DNA from: VMCP01 sp965655465
GTDB taxonomy: Bacteria > Bacteroidota > Bacteroidia > NS11-12g > UBA955
DNA: 64,000 nucleotides
Assembly (NCBI GenBank): GCA_965655465.1
Contig: CBFHGY010000002.1
Coordinates: 14,511 to 78,510, forward strand
Reading direction: 5' to 3'
In this document: positions 54,245 through 63,394 of the stretch, in pieces
How the letters are laid out: every line of letters starts with the position of its first letter
How positions within the stretch are numbered: the first letter of the stretch is position 1
Made by a program: the position numbers and the translations under genes
The notes under the pieces: generated by a model
Told to the model about the DNA's origin: nothing
The model's input: the letters and a program-made list of their open reading frames with translations, nothing else
Databases searched by the model: none

Positions 54245-54295
54245 AACCTATAACAAAAAATGCCGGCTAAATGCCGGCATTTTTTGTTATAGGTT
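54245..54295. terminator. Long perfect inverted repeat / bidirectional terminator
   Basis: A perfect 23-bp inverted repeat (AACCTATAACAAAAAATGCC + GGC and its inverse) around a 5-nt loop, with A/T tracts inside the arms. It follows the secreted-protein gene by 9 bp and is probably a strong terminator on both strands. Confidence 0.85.
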
Positions 54296-54475
54296 ATAAC
54301 TCTAATCTATCAATGTTCTCAATTTTAGGTTTGTACATTCCTTAAAAATAGGTATAATTCCACTGCCGCTTATCAAAATCAATTTATGCATATACCAGGT
54401 TAGTATAATCGGTTGAATTCTTCACCCTAATATCAAAATAAACAAAACCAGGAGTTTCAATCTCTGACAGAATAA

Positions 54476-54886
54476 TTATTTAAATCTTACCCCAGTTGCA
54501 AGAAATTTGGTTTGAATTTCAAAATTTGATAGCGAGCTATCCGCGATCTCGTCTTGTTCATCATTCCACACGGTGTCTTGATAAAAATGTCCAACTGCGT
54601 ACAAGTCCTTTTTACCAATATTTTTTGGAACCGTGAATTTCTCATCAAAATCAACGGTAATGGTTTTGTCATGCAGATCGTAACTGAACCAACAACCTTC
54701 TGCTTGACAAACCTCTTTTACTCTGCCAAAGACCGTAAATGCTGCGGTTCCCTTAGTTTGGTGTTCTTTCAATGCTTCTTTTATGGAAATTGCTTTCTGC
54801 GTATCCACGGAATCTCCAATTTGATTGAAATCAGCGCAGGAAACGGCAGATAAAACAAGAAGAGTAGAAATAAATGTGTGCTTCAT
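54476..54886 (-). CDS. DUF4920 lipoprotein
   Basis: A 136-aa lipoprotein with lipobox LSAVSC (residues 12-17) and the DUF4920 core: FGRVKEVCQAEGCWFSYD, then DEKFTVPKNIGKKDLYAVG. The conserved Cys pair (VCQAEGC) could bind metal. DUF4920 proteins in Bacteroidota are small periplasmic proteins of unknown role. It is 9 bp downstream of the NamZ-type gene, so the two share an operon. Confidence 0.85.
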   Translation of the reverse strand: MKHTFISTLLVLSAVSCADFNQIGDSVDTQKAISIKEALKEHQTKGTAAFTVFGRVKEVCQAEGCWFSYDLHDKTITVDFDEKFTVPKNIGKKDLYAVGHFYQDTVWNDEQDEIADSSLSNFEIQTKFLATGVRFK

Positions 54887-54895
54887 GATACAAAA

Positions 54896-56155
54896 TTAAG
54901 GCTTTTTTAAGATTGTGGTGGGATATAAAACTCCTCTCGTCTCATCATGCGGATATAACAGATATTGCTTCCGTAGTTTTCTAAAATCAGTTAAACGAGA
55001 TTCCCAAGAACTTCGAATTTCCTCTTCAGTTTTTCCAGCAATAATTTGATTTCTCAATTCTGGCGTTCCGGCAAGCTTATCAAAAAAATTATTGAAAAAT
55101 TCGGGTTTAGATCCATAAGCTTTGTACATTTCTAATATCCAAACCAAGTATATTTTTTGATAATCGACCAAATAGTCTAACGCAAAATCTTTAAGATAAA
55201 TACCTTTACAAGTCTGATTTTCATAGGGTGGATTTACGGCTTTACCTCTGATCGATTTGGGCGTAAACTCGAAATTTCCTTCTACAAACCAAGGCGCGCC
55301 TATAACTTCAAAAGGCCAAGCAGTTCCTCGTCCCATGCTCATTATGGTACCTTCAAATAGACCTAAACTTGGATAAAGAATGATGGAAGCCTGACTTTGT
55401 AAATTTGGGGAAGGGGGAACTGGTAGTTTATATGGGGTATTATGATCGTATTGCGCAACAGGTATTACGTTTAATTTTAGTTTGTGTGACTTAGAGATCC
55501 ATTTTTCCCCTTTAATCATTAACGCTAATTCCCCTAATGTCATCCCATGCACCAACGGAATGGCATGCATCCCAACCATAGACTGTACAAATTTAGGATC
55601 TAAAATAGGTCCATCGACATAATGACCATTGGGATTCGGTCGGTCTAATATCCACAGAGGAATATTATTTTCGGCACAGGCTTCCATGATATAATGCATG
55701 GTAGTTAAATACGTATAAAAACGGACCCCTACATCCTGCATGTCAAAAATAACGGCTTCAATACCTTTAAGATCCTTACTGCTGGGCTTTTTATTTTTTC
55801 CATATAAACTTACGATAGTCAAGCCACTTTTCGGGTCAATCGCATTTTTTACATGCTCCCCATTTGCAGCATCCCCTCTAAAACCATGTTCAGGAGCAAA
55901 TATCTTAACCAATTGTACTCCTAATTCAATTAGGGTATCTGCCAAGTGCGTTTCACCAACCATGGTGGTGTGGTTTGCCACTAAACCTACTTTTTTACCT
56001 TTTAATGCAGGAACATATTTTGCGAATTGATGGGCTGCAGGTATTATTTGGCTGTATAAAGAATTAAATCCTCCAATAAAAATAAAGGATGAAATGATGC
56101 AAAACGAAGAAGCAATGGTATTTTTGACCCTAAGATTGAATTGGCCGTATTTCAT
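54896..56155 (-). CDS. namZ: Exo-beta-N-acetylmuramidase (NamZ / DUF1343 family)
   Basis: I choose the ATG at 56155 (419 aa), because the signal segment (IASSFCIISSFIFIGGFN) needs an upstream start and no later start codon serves. DUF1343 motifs: KKVGLVANHTTM, IFAPEHGFRGDAANG, GIEAVIFDMQDVGVRFYTY, LDRPNPNG and GRGTAWPFEVIGAPW. The family (NamZ of Bacteroidota) releases MurNAc from non-reducing ends of peptidoglycan fragments. Its 5' end overlaps the divergent permease gene by about 40-60 bp, an unusual layout. A MurNAc-recycling kinase, anmK, lies at 23.9 kb. Confidence 0.88.
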   Translation of the reverse strand: MKYGQFNLRVKNTIASSFCIISSFIFIGGFNSLYSQIIPAAHQFAKYVPALKGKKVGLVANHTTMVGETHLADTLIELGVQLVKIFAPEHGFRGDAANGEHVKNAIDPKSGLTIVSLYGKNKKPSSKDLKGIEAVIFDMQDVGVRFYTYLTTMHYIMEACAENNIPLWILDRPNPNGHYVDGPILDPKFVQSMVGMHAIPLVHGMTLGELALMIKGEKWISKSHKLKLNVIPVAQYDHNTPYKLPVPPSPNLQSQASIILYPSLGLFEGTIMSMGRGTAWPFEVIGAPWFVEGNFEFTPKSIRGKAVNPPYENQTCKGIYLKDFALDYLVDYQKIYLVWILEMYKAYGSKPEFFNNFFDKLAGTPELRNQIIAGKTEEEIRSSWESRLTDFRKLRKQYLLYPHDETRGVLYPTTILKKP

Positions 56156-57362
56156 AGCGCGTAAATTTATTACAAAGGAAGGCAAATCTGCGTCAAGACG
56201 CATATTTTATTTAGCCATTTTTTCCGTTGCTCTTAGCGTTTTAATAATGTTGCTTTCTATAGCAACTTTATCGGGTTTTAAACAAGAAATTCAGAAAAAA
56301 ATCTCAGCAGTACAAGGTGATTTTATCATTGATTCGGGCCGGAATATTGAATCAGGCGAGCCCTTTCCCTTAGCGGATGATGAGGTAAAATCTTTAGACT
56401 CGTTGGTGCTGATCCCGGGAATTTCTAGAGTTATTCCTTCCGCTTCAAAAGCCTGTATAATTAAGTCTTCGGAAGATATAGAAGGGCTCATTGCAAAAGG
56501 AATCGATAATAAGTCACGCGCGTATTTCAAATCTGCCTATCAGGTGCATTTAGAAACAAGGGTAGATGATAGTAATGGATGTTGGATCTCCTCAGTTACA
56601 GCGAAACGACTTAAAATTGATACAGGCGATCGCATTACGGTGGTTTTTTTTGTTACGGATAATCAGAATTACAGCCGTCCGAGAGCACGCAGGCTTAGGG
56701 TTACTGCATTGTACCAAACTGGAATCGACAAAATTGATGCCCAAATGATATTGGTTAATCAGAATACGTTAAAAACATTTTTACCTCCAGGTAACACATA
56801 CACGCAAATAGAAATTTGGAAGGATAAAGCTGCAAATTCTGAATTTTTGAAACGCGAAATCCGAAAATTTTTACCCTCTGGATATGTGCGTTTGAATACC
56901 CTTCAAGAATACAATCGCTTGATTTTTGATTGGTTGGCAATTTTAAACACCAATGTTTGGATCATTCTCATCTTAATGGCACTCGTAGCCATAACAGGTA
57001 TGAGTACGACATTATTAATAATAATCATTGAAAACACTTCGAAAATTGGCCTTTTATTGGCATTAGGCGCGCGGTTCAAGGATATTTCACGCATGTTTGT
57101 ATTGCACGCACTGATTATTGCCGTTGTGGGTGTTTTATTTGGAAATATACTTACGGCAATCGTTGTGTACGGTCAAAATACCTTTCAATGGATTCAATTA
57201 AACCAACAAATATATTTCATTCCTTATGTGAGACTGACCTTAGATATCTGGGACTGGATTTGGGTCGATTTAGCAGCAATAGGAGTGATCGGTATGAGTT
57301 TATGGCTACCTGCTCGGTATATTCGTAAAATTGACCTGATCAAAGCCATAACCTTTAAATAA
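56115..57362 (+). CDS. LolC/E-like (FtsX-family) ABC permease
   Basis: I prefer the ATG at 56115 (415 aa); the ATG pair at 56094 is also possible. The pattern is YFIARKFITKEGKS, then a first membrane helix (YLAIFSVALSVLIMLLSIATL), a ~210-residue periplasmic domain, and three more helices near 270-400. This is the LolC/LolE layout of lipoprotein release permeases, whose ATPase (LolD) is not next to it. It overlaps namZ at its 5' end and is terminated at 57419. Confidence 0.85.
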   Translation: MVFLTLRLNWPYFIARKFITKEGKSASRRIFYLAIFSVALSVLIMLLSIATLSGFKQEIQKKISAVQGDFIIDSGRNIESGEPFPLADDEVKSLDSLVLIPGISRVIPSASKACIIKSSEDIEGLIAKGIDNKSRAYFKSAYQVHLETRVDDSNGCWISSVTAKRLKIDTGDRITVVFFVTDNQNYSRPRARRLRVTALYQTGIDKIDAQMILVNQNTLKTFLPPGNTYTQIEIWKDKAANSEFLKREIRKFLPSGYVRLNTLQEYNRLIFDWLAILNTNVWIILILMALVAITGMSTTLLIIIIENTSKIGLLLALGARFKDISRMFVLHALIIAVVGVLFGNILTAIVVYGQNTFQWIQLNQQIYFIPYVRLTLDIWDWIWVDLAAIGVIGMSLWLPARYIRKIDLIKAITFK

Positions 57363-57418
57363 GACGATGGTTCTTGATTCTGGTATATTGTATTTTTAAA
57401 ATAGACATATTATAAAAG

Positions 57419-57448
57419 CAAAAAGCCGACTACTTGGTCGGCTTTTGC
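57419..57448. terminator. Bidirectional terminator between the permease and gyrB
   Basis: The hairpin AAAAGCCGAC/GTCGGCTTTT (10 bp, 6-nt loop) with A/T flanks serves the convergent permease and gyrB genes. Confidence 0.88.
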
Positions 57449-57464
57449 GTTTATTACAAAAAGT

Positions 57465-59417
57465 TTAAGCGTCGATTTTCGCGTATTTCGCGTTTGCTTC
57501 AATGAATTCTCTTCTTGGGGGAACTTCATCACCCATAAGCATGCTGAAAATCCTGTCGGCCTCTGCTGCGCTATCCAGGGTAACTCTTTTTAAAGTTCTG
57601 CGGCGGGGATCCATGGTGGTTTCCCAAAGTTGCTCGGCGTTCATCTCTCCAAGTCCCTTATAACGCTGAACGTTAACCGTATCTTCCTTGCCTTTGCCCA
57701 CTTCTCTGATAGCAGCATCGCGATCATCGTCGTTCCAGCAATAGCGTGATTGGTTGCCTTTCTTAACAAGATATAGGGGTGGAGTTGCAATGTATAAATA
57801 ACCGCTTTCTACCAATTTTTTCATGTATCGGAAGAAAAGCGTGAGTATGAGCGTGCGGATATGCGAACCATCGACGTCCGCATCCGTCATGATGACTATT
57901 TTGTGATAACGAAGATTATCAAGATTGAGTTCCTTTTCCCCTTCTTCATTTTGTCCGATGTGCACGCCTAGCGCAGTAAACATGTTACGAACCTCTTCAT
58001 TGTCGTAAATTTTATGTTCAAGGGCTTTTTCAACGTTAAGGATTTTACCTCTTAAGGGTAAAATGGCTTGAAATTCACGGTCACGACCTTGTTTTGCTGT
58101 TCCACCTGCAGAATCTCCCTCGACAAGGAATATATCACAAGCAGCTGGATCAGTTTTAGAACAATCGGATAATTTTCCAGGAAGACCCATACCGGACATT
58201 GCACCTTTGCGTTGAACCATATCCCGAGCTTTACGCGCGGCGGCTCGTGCTTGCGCTGCTAGAATCACTTTGTCAACGATAATTTTGGCTTCTTTAGGAT
58301 TTTCTTGAAGGAAGTTTTCCAACATTTCCCCAACGGTCATATCCACGGCCCCCATTACATCGTTGTTCCCTAATTTTGTTTTAGTTTGGCCTTCAAATTG
58401 GGGTTCTTGCACTTTAACCGATATTACACCCGTAAGACCTTCTCTAAAGTCATCACCTGCAATTTCGATTTTTACCTTATCTAATAATTTTTGTGAAATT
58501 GCATAAGCTTTTAATGTACGTGTTAAGGCTCTACGGAAACCAGCTACGTGAGTACCCCCTTCAATGGTATTGATGTTATTTACGTATGAATGCAAGTTTT
58601 CCGCGTATCCTGTATTGTATTGGAATGCAATTTCGATGGGAATACCATGTTTGTCACTCTCACAATAAATAGGTTCAGGAATAAGTCTTTCACGAGTACC
58701 ATCAATGAAGGTAACAAATTCCTTTAAACCGCCTTCAGAGTAGAAAATCTCTTCTCTCATGTTTCCATTTTCATCCACATCACGCTCATCCGTTAAACTC
58801 AAGTGAATGCCCTTATTCAGATAGGCTAGTTCTCTAAGTCGGTTTTGAAGGGTGTCAAAATTATAAACTTGTGTTTCTCTAAAAATTGTTTCATCCGGTT
58901 TAAAGGTAGTTTCAGTACCTCGAATGTCAGTGGTACCAACTTCTTTAACCGGGTAAAGGGGTTTACCTATTTGATATTCCTGCTGGTAGATTATGCCGTT
59001 TCTGAAAACACGTACTTTAAGATCTTTACTTAATGCATTTACGCAACTTACACCAACACCGTGCAAACCTCCAGATACCTTGTAGGTATCTTTGTCAAAT
59101 TTACCACCGGCGTGTAAAACAGTCATAACCACCTCTAAAGCACTTTTTTTCTCTTTAGAGTGCATATCGGTAGGAATCCCCCGACCATTATCTATTACCC
59201 GAATGGAATTATCTTTAAGGATGGTAACTTTTATATGTGTGCAATGGCCCGCCAATGCTTCATCGATACTGTTATCGACAACCTCATAAACTAAGTGATG
59301 AAGTCCTTTAGGACCGATATCACCGATATACATTGCAGGTCTTTTTCTTACCGCTTCTAAACCTTCAAGCACCTGAATATTTTCGGCACCGTAATTACTT
59401 TTTGATGGATCGCTCAT
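57465..59417 (-). CDS. gyrB: DNA gyrase subunit B
   Basis: A 650-aa GyrB: ENIQVLEGLEAVRKRPAMYIG, VVDNSIDEALAGHC (ATPase), GGLHGVGVSCVNAL, VQEPQFEGQTKTKLGN, the TOPRIM LVEGDSAGGTAKQGRDREFQA, DADVDGSHIRTL and RYKGLGEMNAEQLWETTM. With GyrA it introduces negative supercoils. The length is shorter than E. coli GyrB (804), as usual in Bacteroidota, which lack the C-terminal insertion. Confidence 0.97.
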   Translation of the reverse strand: MSDPSKSNYGAENIQVLEGLEAVRKRPAMYIGDIGPKGLHHLVYEVVDNSIDEALAGHCTHIKVTILKDNSIRVIDNGRGIPTDMHSKEKKSALEVVMTVLHAGGKFDKDTYKVSGGLHGVGVSCVNALSKDLKVRVFRNGIIYQQEYQIGKPLYPVKEVGTTDIRGTETTFKPDETIFRETQVYNFDTLQNRLRELAYLNKGIHLSLTDERDVDENGNMREEIFYSEGGLKEFVTFIDGTRERLIPEPIYCESDKHGIPIEIAFQYNTGYAENLHSYVNNINTIEGGTHVAGFRRALTRTLKAYAISQKLLDKVKIEIAGDDFREGLTGVISVKVQEPQFEGQTKTKLGNNDVMGAVDMTVGEMLENFLQENPKEAKIIVDKVILAAQARAAARKARDMVQRKGAMSGMGLPGKLSDCSKTDPAACDIFLVEGDSAGGTAKQGRDREFQAILPLRGKILNVEKALEHKIYDNEEVRNMFTALGVHIGQNEEGEKELNLDNLRYHKIVIMTDADVDGSHIRTLILTLFFRYMKKLVESGYLYIATPPLYLVKKGNQSRYCWNDDDRDAAIREVGKGKEDTVNVQRYKGLGEMNAEQLWETTMDPRRRTLKRVTLDSAAEADRIFSMLMGDEVPPRREFIEANAKYAKIDA

Positions 59418-59514
59418 AGTTGAATTAACTAAAACATTTATTTTGTAAAATTAACGAAAAGCAACAGCAAGCGCATTAAAATGCAGGGGTACTTTTCCAC
59501 AAAAACGCCATGAT

Positions 59515-61060
59515 TTATAGACCGTCTGAACCAAAAATACTGAAGGAGATCTTTCCCGTTTCTCTTAGATAATCGACCAAAGTATGTATATACTTCGATT
59601 TTTGCTCAATGGTTTTAACTCGCGCTGTTAAATACCGATTTTCTCGGGTATTCAATAAGAAGATGGTTCCATCACCAGAATCGAACTTTTCACGTTCTAA
59701 TTCAAATAATTTCAGGTATCCATTTTCAACGTTTTTCAAATGCTCATATACATCGCGATATACCATTCCTTGTTGCCTCAAAGCGCTGATTTTTAAATAC
59801 GTTTCGTTTCGTTTGAAATGGAATAATTGGTTTTTTTGATCCAAAGTAAATCGAGAAATTTGATAGGCCCCACGTTCTTTTCTCAAAAACAAAGGTGCGG
59901 AAACGCTTACTCCAAAACGTCGATCTAATCCTATGTCATAATCACCGTATACCCCTTTGAAGAGCTGTTGGTATTTCAAATCGACTTTGGGTAAAAGATT
60001 CCATTTCTGAAGTCTGAGATCTAACGCTTTTTGCCGGATGTCCCATTCAATAATGCGTAAATCCGGTAAAGATTCTAAGATAATTGAAGTTGAAAGCGTT
60101 TCCATGAAAAGAGAGTCTAAAAAATCCAGTCCAGTAGCAGTTGGAGTAACGGTTTCAGCGATATTTAAAGCTTTCCATGTTTCTTTTTCAGGGTCGAATT
60201 GCCATAAATGTCGACTCAATTGAAGTCTCTGTTTATAGGTATTTGCATTCCATTCTTTCGCCCGAGTTCTGAATAATTCCAGTTGGATATAATTCTCTAA
60301 GGTATCCATTCCGTTGCAACCACCTGCCGAGAATAATTCTCTCAATGCATTCTGACGATCTAAGGATAAGCTCTCTCCAAGTTGGTATGCCTTTTCAATT
60401 TCATGGGCGATAAACCAGTCTATATAATCCAACCAAATAGATTGACTTAAATCTTGGAGTTGAATTTTTTGTATTTCAACAGACTGCTCGCGGAATAATT
60501 TGGCTTTTGCTAAGGTTGTTCGGCGCTCATCTGTAAGCAAGCCCTTTAAAATGGGTATGCTTACCCCGGCATAACTCAAACCAGCAGACGGGGTGAATAA
60601 TTCAGGATTTACATAGGTTCCTCGACCACTTTCGAAGCCAGATTCAAATTGAAAGGGACTTGCAGTTGGGATTTTAATTTGAAACGATTCTCGTCGATNN
60701 NNNNNNNNACCGGCTTCTTTTTCCGAAGTTTCCATTACGAATCTCGGGTCAAATTGGCCTCTCTTTTCAAGTAAGTAGGCTTTTCCCAATTGAGACTCTA
60801 ATCTACTCGCATTTACCAAGGGATGTCCGTTTCGAACCTTCTCAATGAGCTCTAAAACGGTTAAATTAAAAAGATAGGTTTCTTTTTTTAGGGTATCTGA
60901 GGAAATTGAGCGGTTGTGTTCACTTGTACTTGTTAATTGTATGTTTGCCCATATTCGCTTTGGTGCTAGTGCCAAAGAAAAACACAAGAATCCCCAGGNN
61001 NNNNNNNNAGGTAAAAATGCGGATTTTAGTTAAATTGAAAGTAAAAAAGTGCTTTATCAT
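59515..61060 (-). CDS. TolC-family outer-membrane efflux protein (with two assembly gaps)
   Basis: The visible frame is a TolC/OEP protein of about 490+ aa with long helical coiled coils (e.g. VRNGHPLVNASRLESQLGKA, PKVDLKYQQLFKGVYGDYDI) and barrel strands. Two 10-N gaps interrupt it (60699-60708 inside the gene and 60999-61008 in the leader). I infer the start at ATG 61060 (MIKHFFTFNLTKIRIF), which directly follows the HlyD stop. The part after the gap (GFLCFSLALAPKRIWA) looks like the rest of the signal peptide, in another frame because the gap size is unknown. Third gene of an exporter operon. Confidence 0.75.
60699..60708. other. Assembly gap (10 N)
   Basis: Ten N in the middle of the TolC-family gene. 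Such fixed-length runs mark scaffold joins of unknown true size. Confidence 0.95.
60999..61008. other. Assembly gap (10 N)
   Basis: Ten N in the signal-peptide region of the TolC-family gene. The reading frames before and after do not agree, so the true length is probably different. Confidence 0.95.
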
Positions 61061-61061
61061 A

Positions 61062-62399
61062 TTACTTTTTTTCTTTCGAGTTCTTGCCGCCACCCTCAAT
61101 ATTGACTGGATTTGTTTTAGCTCTGTTATTGTGATAATAATCCGCTGGGAATCCATTTAATTGTCGCCATATTTCATACCAAACGGGTACTGTTTTAAGC
61201 AGCATGTATGCGCGAGCACCTACCCCTATCTTTAATTGTTCAGGCCACTTCTTTCCATTGGCCGACATTTTCATCAATACGCGGTAGTTCCCATTGGCCT
61301 GAAGGGCATTATCTACTGCATATATCTCGCCTGGAAATGTTCCGAAAGAAAGGGCCGGCCAACCTGAAAATACCATAGTGGGCCATCCGTCGAAAACAAA
61401 TTGTGCGGGGGCTCCAACTTCAATTAATGGCATATCCACCGGTTTGACAAATAATTCTACCGCTAGGTTAATTTCTGAAGGCACAATCGTGCATAATGCT
61501 TGACCCTCGCTCACGGCTATTCCTACACCATTAGACAAAGTTTGAGATACCAGCCCTTTTTGTGGGGCTTTAACGACATAAAAGCCATTTCTGATCTGAT
61601 AATTAGAATACAAATTTCGCAATTTTGAAACTTCGGTTTCTGTATCCATTTGCGCGGAAATGGCACTGTAACGCTCACTTTCGGCTTTTGCTAATTTTTC
61701 ACCATACTCTGCATCGATGTTTTGTAATTCAATTTTTGCGTTTTCAATAGCATTCGTAGCCATGTTTAATTTGGCTTCTTGAATCATCTTTTTGGCAAGG
61801 GCTTCCTGGTATTTTACACGACGGTTTTCAACGTCTAAAGGACTTTTAATTTGCTTGATACTCAATAAACTATCTCGTACCAGTTGCTGTTGTGCAATTT
61901 TCAAATTGATATTTGCTGCCTGCATTTCTGCAAATTCAGAATTATACTTCAGTTTCTCTTGTTGTAATTTTACCTCTGCCTTCTGAATGGCATAATCCCT
62001 ATTCGCTTCTAATTGGGTGATTTGTTGATTAATGGCATTTACCTTCGCCGAATAACTCAAAATAGAATTTTCTTTGGCCTTTATTTGGGTAGATGTTTGG
62101 CCAATTAATCCCGGATCTAGGTATTCACTTTTAATTTCCGTTAATACAGCAATGGTATCTCCTTCTTCAACCAGGTCTCCGTCTTTTACATACCATTTTA
62201 AAATTTGACCGGAAATTACCGTTTGTATAGATTGAGGCCGCTCACTAGGTCTTAGGGTAGTTACGATACCCGTGGTTTCTATATGTTGCGTCCATGGCAA
62301 GAACATGAAAATCAAAGTGATTAACGTACAAACTAAAATTAGTCTGCGCATGTAATGAGAAACCCAAGGACTGTCTTCGAAATGTTTATTGTTGATCAT
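61062..62399 (-). CDS. HlyD-family membrane-fusion protein
   Basis: A 445-aa periplasmic adaptor. An N-terminal membrane helix (LILVCTLITLIFMFLPW, ~19-37) is followed by a lipoyl-type strand region (SGQILKWYVKDGDLVEEGDT). A long hairpin coiled coil spans ~100-260 (QQITQLEANRDYAIQKAEVK), and the second half of the lipoyl domain and a beta-barrel (VVKAPQKGLVSQTL, VELFVKPVDMPLIEVG) come after it. It joins an inner-membrane pump to TolC. Its start overlaps the ABC membrane gene by 14 bp and its stop is 1 bp from the inferred TolC start. Confidence 0.92.
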   Translation of the reverse strand: MINNKHFEDSPWVSHYMRRLILVCTLITLIFMFLPWTQHIETTGIVTTLRPSERPQSIQTVISGQILKWYVKDGDLVEEGDTIAVLTEIKSEYLDPGLIGQTSTQIKAKENSILSYSAKVNAINQQITQLEANRDYAIQKAEVKLQQEKLKYNSEFAEMQAANINLKIAQQQLVRDSLLSIKQIKSPLDVENRRVKYQEALAKKMIQEAKLNMATNAIENAKIELQNIDAEYGEKLAKAESERYSAISAQMDTETEVSKLRNLYSNYQIRNGFYVVKAPQKGLVSQTLSNGVGIAVSEGQALCTIVPSEINLAVELFVKPVDMPLIEVGAPAQFVFDGWPTMVFSGWPALSFGTFPGEIYAVDNALQANGNYRVLMKMSANGKKWPEQLKIGVGARAYMLLKTVPVWYEIWRQLNGFPADYYHNNRAKTNPVNIEGGGKNSKEKK

Positions 62400-63354
62400 C
62401 AGATTCGGCTTGAATTACATTAAGTTTTTCCATGGAGATACCACAATCGTATAAATTTTCTACCGTTAAAATGAGTTTTTCTACGGCGTCAAGCAAAGTA
62501 ATAATGAGTATTTCAGCGGCTAGGAATTGTCCAAGGCTAATGCTCTGTTCTACTAATAAATAGCTACCCATAATCAATAGGGAAGCAGTGAAAACCACTT
62601 TTGTGATAATACCAAGCCAAGCCTGGCGATATATCACACCAAAATGTTTGGTGCGACCTTCTGAGTATTCGTTCAGTCTAAAATCCAACATAGGAAGTTC
62701 TTCCTCTGTTTTGTTTATCCATAGATTCCTTAATGACAAAGCGGTTTTAAATTTAAAATTTGATTCATAACGGGCAGTATCGAATCCCCGTTTCCACGTT
62801 AAACGCAAAACCCAATACAAAACAAATACTAGGATAATTCCAAATGCAATGAATAATGGGTGGTATACCGCTAATAACAACAGTCCGAAAACAGCTTGTA
62901 ATAATTTTCCCGTAAAATCCACCAACAGTTTCGAAAGACTTTTTTGAAGCGTTACGATATCCAGAAAATAGGTAGTTCGCGTTTCGAGTTGCTCTGTCAT
63001 TTTTATGCCTTTTTCTTTCAATTCAAGAATTCTGTCTTTGAAAAGAAGTGAAAAATGTAAGAATAATTTGCGTTGAATACTTTCAATGATACTTATTTGG
63101 GCCAATCGTGTAAGTCCAGATAACAGCACCGCCAGCGTTATTAAAACGGATAAAAAGAACCAACTGGTGTTCAATCTTCCCGCCATTACATATCCAATTA
63201 TGGTTTGAATTCCCAACGGCAATGCGAGGCTAATCAAGCCTGAGAACAAGGCATATACATACAAGTATTTAATGTTTCGACTCTCAATTTTGATAATATC
63301 AAAAATAAGAGACATGGGAGTTCTGTTAGGTATTTGATTTTGTCTAAAGGGCAT
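62386..63354 (-). CDS. ABC exporter transmembrane domain lacking an ATPase domain
   Basis: A 322-aa protein of the ABC type-1 exporter transmembrane fold. There are about six membrane helices (first YLYVYALFSGLISLALPLGI, 2nd SWFFLSVLITLAVLLSGL, later LLQAVFGLLLLAV, FIAFGIILVFVLYWVL, LGIITKVVFTASLLIMGSYL). Charged coupling segments (LFLHFSLLFKDRILELKEKG) lie between helices. An ATG at 63315 is another start. The protein stops where a nucleotide-binding domain normally follows; no Walker A or signature motif is present. It overlaps HlyD by 14 bp. The ATPase may be encoded elsewhere, or the protein works as a bare permease. Confidence 0.8.
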   Translation of the reverse strand: MPFRQNQIPNRTPMSLIFDIIKIESRNIKYLYVYALFSGLISLALPLGIQTIIGYVMAGRLNTSWFFLSVLITLAVLLSGLTRLAQISIIESIQRKLFLHFSLLFKDRILELKEKGIKMTEQLETRTTYFLDIVTLQKSLSKLLVDFTGKLLQAVFGLLLLAVYHPLFIAFGIILVFVLYWVLRLTWKRGFDTARYESNFKFKTALSLRNLWINKTEEELPMLDFRLNEYSEGRTKHFGVIYRQAWLGIITKVVFTASLLIMGSYLLVEQSISLGQFLAAEILIITLLDAVEKLILTVENLYDCGISMEKLNVIQAESDDQQ

Positions 63355-63394
63355 CCTAGCGGAATTATTTTACGCAAAAATAAGAGTAAAGTAC

